NCBI RefSeq assembly: GCF_002775205.1
Contig: NC_036459.1
Location: 16,352,312 to 16,416,311 of the forward strand
Length of the DNA: 64,000 bases
Reading direction: 5' to 3'
Source of the DNA: Xiphophorus maculatus
Taxonomy: Eukaryota > Chordata > Actinopteri > Cyprinodontiformes > Poeciliidae
Shown: positions 50,121-64,000 of the stretch, in pieces
How the letters are laid out: each line of letters starts with the position of its first letter
How positions within the stretch are numbered: position 1 is the stretch's first letter
Notes under the pieces: model-generated
Told to the model about the DNA's origin: nothing
Databases searched by the model: none
The model's input: only the letters and a program-made list of their open reading frames with translations
Position numbers and translations under genes: made by a program

Positions 50121-50579
50121 CTAAAAAAGAAAAAAGACGAAAATTTGAAGTTAAACTGAACCACAGTTTTTCACTCAGCATGGAAAACGCTGTGCACATG
50201 GTGCGCATGTCCCAGCTGGCAACCCGTGGACAGAACAACTGCTGGCATCACAAACAGAATGCACCACATGCTTTCAGTAAAGACTTCGACAATTTGACTC
50301 AGACATATTGCAGCCAGATGGGTTTCAGCGGGTCAGTCTGAAAAGCTTTGCGACCACAAAACATTTCACAAACCTCTGATCTTTGCTTGCATTCAGTTGG
50401 CGAAGAGTTAAAAAAAAAAAAAAAACAACCAAAAGGCCATTGCTCTCTTTGGAGAATATTTTTGCACTAAATGAAGTGTGAACTAGCTTGAAGATAACTG
50501 TTTCAGTAATGCTTAGTTTCAAATTCATTTGAACTGAACAAAGCTGCACAGCAAGGCCGGGATGACTCACTCATGTTCT

Positions 50580-51003
50580 CACCAAAAAGATCCACATCAC
50601 CCCAGTTCTACAGCCCCTCCACTGGCTCCCTGTAGCTCAGAGAACAGACTTTAAAGATACTGATGTTAGTTTCTAAAATCACCGAACAGTTTAGCACCAC
50701 AATACCTTAAAGATCTGCTGTCAACCTCTCTGGCCTTCTGGTTCTCGTTCTGCTCTGCATCCAGAACCAGAACCAAACAGCTTCTATGCGCCACAAACCT
50801 GGAACAAACTTCCAGGAAACTGCAAAACAGTCGAAACACCGAGTTCCTTTAAATCGAGACTAAAAACCCACTTGTTCAGAGTTGCTTTTGAAACACAATA
50901 AATGAAACATTTTTATGTGTAACAATGGCCCTTTGTATTTTTTTTTAAATTTTGGAGCTGCCTTGTTGCTGAAATGTCCTGCACAGATAAACTTGATTGA
51001 TTT
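50580..51003 (+). mobile_element. LINE 3' end (C-terminus of ORF2)
   Basis: Encodes, with disruptions, the end of a fish non-LTR ORF2: HITPVLQPLHWLPVAQRTDF and later FKSRLKTHLFRVAFET. It is followed by GCTGCCTTGTTGCTG...AAACTTGATTGATTTG, the usual 3' tail. Confidence 0.75.
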
Positions 51004-51149
51004 GTTGCAACCTACAAACACCCAGGATCAGTAATTGAGCTCTCCTTCAGTATGAACACTGATGGAATCTGTAAGAAGGAGCAGCGGAGGCTTTTTGAAT
51101 TGGTGCTTGCATGCTTTGTTTCTAACATTGACTGTGTTTGGGTTTTTTT

Positions 51150-51335
51150 TAACCCCTCCAGAGAGTCTTTTGTGGGCTCTAGTGTCCCTTATATGAAAGT
51201 AGGCTGACAGGAAAGGGGGAAGGAAAGAGAGGGGAGGAGACATGCGGTAAATGTTGCCGCGTCCGGGAGTCGAGGACTCAAGGCCTCCAAACATGGGTAT
51301 CTCCTACGCCACCACTGCACGCCCCTTGACTGCGT
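51150..51335 (-). mobile_element. tRNA-derived SINE, second copy
   Basis: On the minus strand: GTGCAGTGGTGGCGTAGGAG (A-box part), then CTCGACTCCCGGACGC (B-box part), CCGCATGTCTCCTCCCC, CCTGTCAGCCTACTTTCATA and GGGACACTAGAGCCCACAAA. Same family as 48720-48915. Confidence 0.75.
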
Positions 51336-51512
51336 ATGTTTTATGGTTTTTGAAATGCCCGGCTGCAAAACAAATTTCCCCCTTTGGGGGACAAATAAAG
51401 GAACTGAACTGATTTCTCAAACAGTGAAAGTGCACACATTAGACATGTACCATGCTAAAGTACCATTCCAATGCAAATAAGTCATTTTTAAAATCATCTA
51501 AAAGACTCTTAC

Positions 51513-51717
51513 CTCACAGCATGGGGTCCCCCTCCTCAGACTGAGCACCGTAATCCAGTCTTGATGAAACATCAGATCTATTTCCTTGTTCCAAAGGAGC
51601 CATCAACTCAGAAGAGGTGACCCGACGAATGGGGAGACCGGTTCACCTCAAAGCGTCCTCATCTTCTGGACAATATTGTTTCTTCCTCTTCAGCCGGGCT
51701 TCCAAATCCCCCAGCAT
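51513..51717 (-). other. Second unassigned exon-like segment on the minus strand
   Basis: From ATG 51717 the frame reads MLGDLEARLKRKKQYCPEDE then, after a TGA, continues in the same frame TGLPIRRVTSSELMAPLEQG and ...YGAQSEEGDPML before a second TGA and a GTAAGA donor at 51512. Both interruptions are TGA in the same frame, as expected from CGA decay. The protein is not recognised. It may be the 5' part of a decayed host gene that also includes 49898-50120. Confidence 0.3.
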
Positions 51718-51719
51718 GT

Positions 51720-54185
51720 TTCATGAAGAGTTGGGAAACAGATTGCAACACAGCAGACAAACCCAACCTTTGCCTTGCCTTATCGCCTCGTGAAGGCCGG
51801 GAAAACGCGTCGGGCAAAACCACGTTTTGGCTGAAAATAACTAAAAAAAAAAGTGATATTTTTTTCCCTTCTAAACTTCAGTTGGAAAAAGAAGGGAAAA
51901 AAACTGCCTTGTTACATTAACCATAAACCTCAAACAATTTGTTTATAATTCATGCAGATATCTAAAGGTTCTTCTAGTTGTGCTGTGATTAAAACAGTAT
52001 CTTCTACTGTAGAAACAGCAACAGGTCTTAATGTGTGTGTGACAAGGATGAAAGACAACCTTCCTTTATTTATAAAAAAATTTATTCCTTTTTAATTTTT
52101 TTAACCCTGAATGGGTTAATAAAGGAACCTGGACTTCATTAACACATCAGAAGAGCTACAGGTTGAGCGCCTCCACGTTCATGCTGCGTTGAAGAGGAGA
52201 CCAAATCAAGTTTTTGTTTTTTTACTTTTTTGTTTTTGTTGCCCTTTTTAAAAACGATTTTATGTAGTTTCAGAAGAGAAACAAAAGATATATTTTGGTG
52301 TTTTTATAAAACCAAACACATGAACCGAATCGCACCTTTTGGAATGAATAATAATAAAAAGTTACATTTTCTTTCTGTTTAAAATAAAAAAAGAAAATGC
52401 CTGGGAGAAGTATTAATATCCTGCTGCTTTGGGTGTAGACATAAACCTCAATCAGTCAGTCATACATGTTTGGGATTTGTGCAGACTTTTTTTTTCTATA
52501 TATTCTCCTTTTATGTTTTTGTTTAATGTATTTAGTTGTATTGTTCTGGTTGTGATTTTACTTGATTCCTGTAAGAGCTCTTAGAAAAGCACTATACTAA
52601 TACAACGCAATATTATTGTTAACATGCAATAAACATTTCAGCATATAAGTTCAATTTTACTTCTAAAATAAGCCTTTTTTTTTTTTTTTTTTTTTTAAAG
52701 ATTATGGTTTATCAAGATGCACCTGTACATGTTATTTATTTTATAATTTTAGCCTCCTCTGGACAGACTCATTATAGTTTTATTGAATTGTTCTGTAAAA
52801 ATATTTGGGCAAAACACATTCCTTAAATGTGCTTTTTTTTATTATTCCTCTTGTATTAGAGTGGCATATTTTTTCTGAGACTAGAACAAAACTTCTTTAC
52901 TATAATACCCTGGTATGTAAACTCATCGAGGGAAACGTGGGTTTACTTTTTCAGTTCCAACTGGGGGGGAAAAAAAGCAAACTTTACTCTCTTAATGTGG
53001 GTTGGGGCAAAGTTTCTGCCATCAAAGCGATTCTCTCTCCATTCCCGACTTAACGTGACGACGACCCGTCGTCTTCTGAACATCGAGTCAGAAACGGGGA
53101 CCTTACCTGAAGACGGTGAGCGGTTTTCGATCAGAAGAAAGGAAGCTGGAATTCTGTCTTGCTGTAAGTTTATCTTCTCTAAACAGACAAACAGAGACGT
53201 TCTGCAGTCAAACACCGACTGCTGGTCGATGCGTTGCAGTCGGTGCCACCTGGGTGTAATTTACTCCCTGGGTTTCGTTCCTGTGTGCAAATGTTTCGTT
53301 GTTCTTTTTTATGAGAGCTCTTTTTTTTTTTTTTTCCTGCCAAATTCCAGGTCAGAGTGTTCTCATGTCGTACTGCTGGACCACAGCCAGGGCTTGGGAG
53401 AAGCGTTACAATGTATGGGGGCAGGAAGAGGAAACAACAGACAGAACAGAAGGAGTTGGCTCATTGCTGGAAACTACGATGAGATGAAAAGTCAAAATTT
53501 AACACTCAGTATCTTTGTCTTATTTTCAGCCATGAACTCACAGTGTTAGAACCAAAACTGTCATTGCTCTTATTACATTTATATATATATATATATAAAA
53601 AGTACAATCGATACACTTGATACAGGTCATTCAGTAGGTTTTACAAAGTTAGGTTTCACAGTAACTATTTTGCACATTTCCTTTCCTTTAGTACGTTTCA
53701 ACTTAGTTTTGTTTTAGTCATCAAGAATCCACAACAAACAGAATCCCACTCCTGTTGGACCCATCGGAAAACTAAGCTACTTAATCTTATTTTTGAAATA
53801 TTTTCATTACACTTTAAGACACTTGTAAAAATGCCTAAAATAAAACAAAGTGCTTTAAGCTCTCACTGAACATTTGAGAAAAACCCGATGCCTTTCTCAG
53901 CTGAAACAAACACACGCGAATAAATAACTAAAGTCAGTGATAATCAATGCGCTAATCAAAGATTATGATATATTGCCCAGTTTTTAAGCATTAGCTAAGA
54001 AGTTATTCACTGCAAACGTTTGGATTTTTGAGCCAATGCATTAAAATTATGACAGCAGCAGCGCTTTTGTTTGCTGAATGTTCACATTTTCTGGAACATC
54101 ATCCTGAGTGTTGTCAGTTTTATAAATGTTTCATAATGGAAACGATGGCTCTTCCATTAGTTAAAATGCTGAAGTGCTTTATATA
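51720..54185. other. Intergenic region between NXPE A and NXPE B
   Basis: T-rich, low-complexity DNA with runs at 52677-52696 and 53321-53336, and a TA run at 53579-53597. The long plus-strand open frame starting at 52995 crosses a homopolymer and has no recognised domain. I see no gene here. Confidence 0.4.
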
Positions 54186-54581
54186 TACAGTACAGACCAA
54201 AGGTTTGGACACACCTTTTAATTCAATGAGTTTCCTTTATTTTCATGACTATTGACATTGTAGATTCACACTGAAAGCATCAAAACTATGAATAACACAT
54301 GTGGAAATATGCACTAAACAAAAAAGTGTAAAACAACTGAAAATAGCCCTTATATTCTAGTTTCTTCAAAGTAGCAACCTTTTGCTGTGATTACTGCTTT
54401 GCACACACTCTGCATTTTCTTGATGAGCTTCAAGAGGTCGTCACCTGAAATGGTTTTCACTTCATAGGTCAACCTGCCCTGTCAGGTTAATAAGTGGGAT
54501 TTCTTGCCTTACAAATAGTCATGAAAATAAAGAAAACCCATTGAATTAGAAGGTGTGTCCAAACTTTTGGTTTGTACTGTA
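54186..54581. mobile_element. Tc1/mariner-type MITE with long terminal inverted repeats
   Basis: Starts TACAGTACAGACCAAAGGTT and ends AACTTTTGGTTTGTACTGTA. The inverted repeats extend about 70 bases (through TTCATGACTATT and AATAGTCATGAA) with few mismatches, flanked by TA. Total about 396 bases, no coding capacity. This is a well-known fish family and looks relatively young. Confidence 0.9.
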
Positions 54582-54631
54582 TATATATATTTTTTTTATG
54601 GGACTGTTTAATGAGTCTTGAGACTGTTACG

Positions 54632-54637
54632 TTTATT
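54632..54637 (-). terminator. Poly(A) signal of NXPE B
   Basis: TTTATT on the plus strand is AATAAA on the minus strand, about 130 bases past the NXPE B stop codon at 54768. Confidence 0.6.
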
Positions 54638-54767
54638 GTATAAGAAACAACGTCTTACGTCAGTTAGCACACCACCTTGGTTGTATAAAAAGTCATTTTG
54701 TAGACTGAATAATGCCCAATAACAATAGTACTGACATTATTCTACTCCTTTGATGCCTCTTTAAAAT

Positions 54768-60774
<6,007 letters not shown>

Positions 60775-60800
60775 TATTATAGGGGACTTTGTCTGGCACT

Positions 60801-63800
60801 GAAAGTAACACACAAAACAAGCAACGTTTCACTTTTGAATGTGCCCTAAAAAGAGATAAATTAGAGGTTTTGCATCATCCTCACTTTTATTTGTCATTAA
60901 AGACTGCCCACTTACCTTAACGAGTTTGAAAAAACATTTTAGTTTTCATCAGGTGTTTCCTGCTCGCCACAGGCCAAAAGACACTGTGATTTAACATCAG
61001 ATCGTTTTCATTATGTCAAACTTTAATTAAATGTAACACAGTATTCTGAAGTGGAAAAATACTCCCGGACAAGGGACTGGTAAGAATTAGGACAAATAAG
61101 AATGATAAACAGGTCTTATTTATTCCACATATTTACTCTAATTTGTTTTTGGATTGTTATAACTTCATTTCAGGGCAAGTTATTGAGCGTATTTGGGTGA
61201 ACACGACCCAACTAGAGCCAAATGTACTTTTGTTAATTAATCCAAGTTTTAGTTTCAATGAAAACTAAAACAAAGAATCTATTTTTAGTTTGTAAAAATA
61301 GATACTTCGACCGCTGTTACCCATTTACTCAGGCAGGGATATGTACGGATAAACACTAGGTGGTGGTAGAGCGTCTCTTTGTCCTTTGGCCTAACGTAGC
61401 CTACTTCACCTGTGGCCCACAGTTCTGTAATTTTGTCTGACCAGACTCCCTCGCAACACACAAACAAATGATGAACACTCTGTGCTTGAGGAAAGGTAAG
61501 ACTTTGAGAACTGTTCGCCTTTATCTCCTCGGCCTGTAGTCGTTTCCAAAAACAGCACCGTTTCCAGAAGTGTTTCCATTCACACGTAAACAATAACGAC
61601 GGTCAAAATTAGAATTTTTTCCAAAGCTTTTGATTTTTACCCAAGGACCTGCCCTCCTTTTGGACACCGGTTACCTGTCCACAGTTTTAGGAGACCACAA
61701 AAAACAAGACCTAGATGCATTCCTCTTCACACTGAAGCTTTCAGTCTACCAATAGGGCAGAAGCTTGTGCCAGAAAACAAGAACAAAGTTCAGGTCACTG
61801 CTCCTGGAAACGCATCTGCAAAGATAACCAAAACATTGAACTAAGATGTGTTGTCTTACACCTCAACTGATTTAAACAGGTAAACGAAACCGAAGGATTT
61901 CATCAATTTCCACAGATTCGTGTCTAGTAGTTATTTAAATGTCAAAGAAACATTCCATATGTAAATATCTATCCCTTATGTTTCTGTGCTAAAATGTTTA
62001 TAAGTACCAACATATTTGGGTGCTGGGTAGAAAAAAAAACAGTGAAGACACGCAGAACAATTCTACACTTTGAGCTGCAGTTGTTGGTGCTACTTTGTCA
62101 TTAATATAATGTGACGTCTTTTCTGTTCTCTGAAGAAAAAAAAAAAAACCATTTATCCTCAGTCAACATTTACAAATAGGGAAAAATAATTGCGGCACAA
62201 ACAGTGTGTCGATAACAATAACACAACCCAGCCCTTATTGAACCATTGCTTTCAGCATTCGGATACAGAACGTAAGAACTCGAGCAACTTGTCAAGTTGG
62301 CAGAAGCCCTGGTTCTACCACGTTCCTTGAACTAGGCCCTATGATGCAGAGTAAAGTCTTAACTCTCTACGCAGGTTTTCCCAGCCCACAATTTTATGTT
62401 CCTCTCTGCGTTTTATTTTGGTTATGTTCTGTTTTTTTCCACTTTGAAAAAAGACAGTAGATAATTACATGAAAGAATAGCAGCAAACTGACTAGCTGCA
62501 ATATCTCCGTTTCGTCTCGGAGGAATTCACACACGATCTGGCTTTCACAAAATGTTTTCTAGTTCAGATTTTGTTCATGGGAATCTTGCAGATTCGCTAC
62601 CTTTTCTTTCACACGTGTTCTGCTTGAAAAAAAAAAACAAAAACGAAAAAGAGACATAGAAGGATTTATTATTCCAGATACAGAGATCACACAAAATCTA
62701 TTTCACTGCAAACCTCTAACACTGTGGCTAATGGTGTTGCTTGTGCACTTTTCCCACTCAATTTTCTAATGACACGTTTCAATGTAGCATCATGAACAAT
62801 AATGGCCTTTTGGGGCGTTTGGTTCTTGCTTAAGGATTTCTGTAATATCATCACTTTTGTTGGTCTTATGTGATGTTCTACTTTTCGGGGAAACTGAATT
62901 TCAGGTTCTCATTTACTGTAAGTCGTAGTCTTAAAAATGAACAAACATAAAGGCTTGAAGTACGATATCATGTGTGTAATGAAACTTTATGCAAGATTTG
63001 ACATTATTGCCAAGCACGTGTACTGGGAAAAATGTTTTCTTTTACCTATCTGTCTCGGATGATAACATTGCAAGTTTTAGTAGAAGGGAAACATCTTTAT
63101 TCATTTGTGTTTAGGCTGGGCACAATTTGCATTCTTGGAGCGTTCCAAGTTAAAAAGCTATTGCATTATGTACTACTTTATAAATATTTGATCTTTTGAA
63201 TACACGTATTCAGATTTAAAATATCTCCTGTCCATTTCAGCACCAAAGTACCATCTAAGTGAACAACTATCGCCGCTTTCACTAGTGTTGTTCCTCTGAA
63301 GAGAGATTTGATGGACAGAGGTCTGTCTGTAAAGGACAGTGTCTTGTGCCATCCGACTAACCAGGCTCCACCTCTATATGTGTCTCATAATATTTAGCAT
63401 CATCATTAGCCTCCTTTGTCTTTCCTCGTGGAGACTGGCTATGGAATCCTGATAAAAGGCTTAAAATTAGATGAGATGAGAGCCAGATCTTGTTTGTGAG
63501 TTTCAAGGAACAACTAATTGTCAGCCTTGCTAAGTTATTGCTTTTGCTAATTACCAGCAATAGTGGGTGTACATGTACGTGTGCACATGTGTATGAGTGC
63601 TTATATGTACTTGGTGTCACATTAAACTGTTTGGTTTATCATATTCTGATGAGGACGAGAGTCGGCACAAACGGTCGCAAGGACGGGAAACAGCCAGACT
63701 GTCACTTTGAGGTGGAGGGGAGAGCTAGATGCCCAACGAGCTCGTTAAACTTGCTAGCATCCATTCGGATTGTGGGAAATGAAGGAATTTGTCGTGAGAA

Positions 63801-64000
63801 ATGTAGGCAATCCATACGTACGAATATGAAATCTCAATTGTCCGCAGAAAGAGAGTGCAGAGTCCCCATATCTCAGAGTACAGAACGACAGTATCCTTTA
63901 ATCCCAAGCCTCAGACCCAAGGAAATTGAAATGCTTTGTATTTACTTATTGCTGACAAATTTATGTTTGTTAAAATTTACTCTAAGAAGAGAGGCAGGTG
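60801..64000. other. 5' flank of NXPE B, no gene recognised
   Basis: The acceptor near 60800 (TTACTTTCAG on the minus strand) implies at least one 5'UTR exon in this direction, but none could be placed. The minus-strand open frame at 61285-61593 has no recognised domain. The rest is AT-rich with short homopolymer runs (62132-62150) and no supported features. Confidence 0.4.

Noticed and set aside
52995-53549. 184-codon plus-strand open frame between the NXPE genes
   Set aside because: It runs through a long T homopolymer, has no domain or splice support that I recognise, and its residues look like chance translation.
61285-61593. 102-codon minus-strand frame upstream of NXPE B
   Set aside because: No recognisable domain. 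It might overlap a 5'UTR exon, but that could not be shown.

Overview
The window is vertebrate, almost certainly teleost, nuclear DNA. The evidence is GT-AG split genes with short AT-rich introns, a selenoprotein whose UGA is paired with a 3'UTR SECIS, fish-type NLR and fibrinogen-domain gene families, and abundant fish Tc1, hAT, tRNA-SINE and LINE remnants. The mix of repeats suggests a percomorph, but I cannot name the species. All exon boundaries below come from reading splice sites by eye and checking that phases join; each complete gene model closes in frame.

Layout. (1) 1-6882, minus strand: a C2H2 zinc-finger gene with about 17 fingers and a TIN2-like (TINF2_N) amino-terminal domain, 10 coding exons. 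(2) 8140-13827, plus: SELENOO, a mitochondrial AMPylating pseudokinase, nine coding exons, with a UGA (Sec) codon three codons before the stop. Its SECIS lies about 1 kb downstream, beyond a Tc1 remnant. The two genes are head to head. (3) 16061-23922, plus: a complete PYD-FISNA-NACHT-LRR-B30.2 NLR gene, 11 coding exons. (4) 26645-38750, plus: three tandem secreted fibrinogen-domain genes (angiopoietin-related 5-like). The first and third are complete. The middle one has only its first four coding exons. (5) 41480-60774, minus: two tandem NXPE-family (NXPE3-like) genes with six equivalent coding exons each. (6) 60801-64000: no gene recognised.

Non-genic structure includes several decayed Tc1-like transposons, a Tc1-like MITE with long terminal repeats, hAT-type elements, a long fold-back element, two tRNA-derived SINEs, two LINE 3' ends, and a segment of 28S ribosomal RNA-like sequence in an intron of the distal NXPE gene. 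I saw no CRISPR array, tRNA gene or recognisable retroviral copy.

The genes are not an operon. The NLR and the fibrinogen-domain cluster are both innate-recognition type families expanded in fish, and both fibrinogen and NXPE genes here are tandem duplicates, so local duplication is the main theme. The observations most worth checking are the 28S-like block, the TIN2-domain/zinc-finger fusion, the CC-type SECIS behind a transposon, and the truncated fibrinogen gene whose splice phase fits its neighbour.
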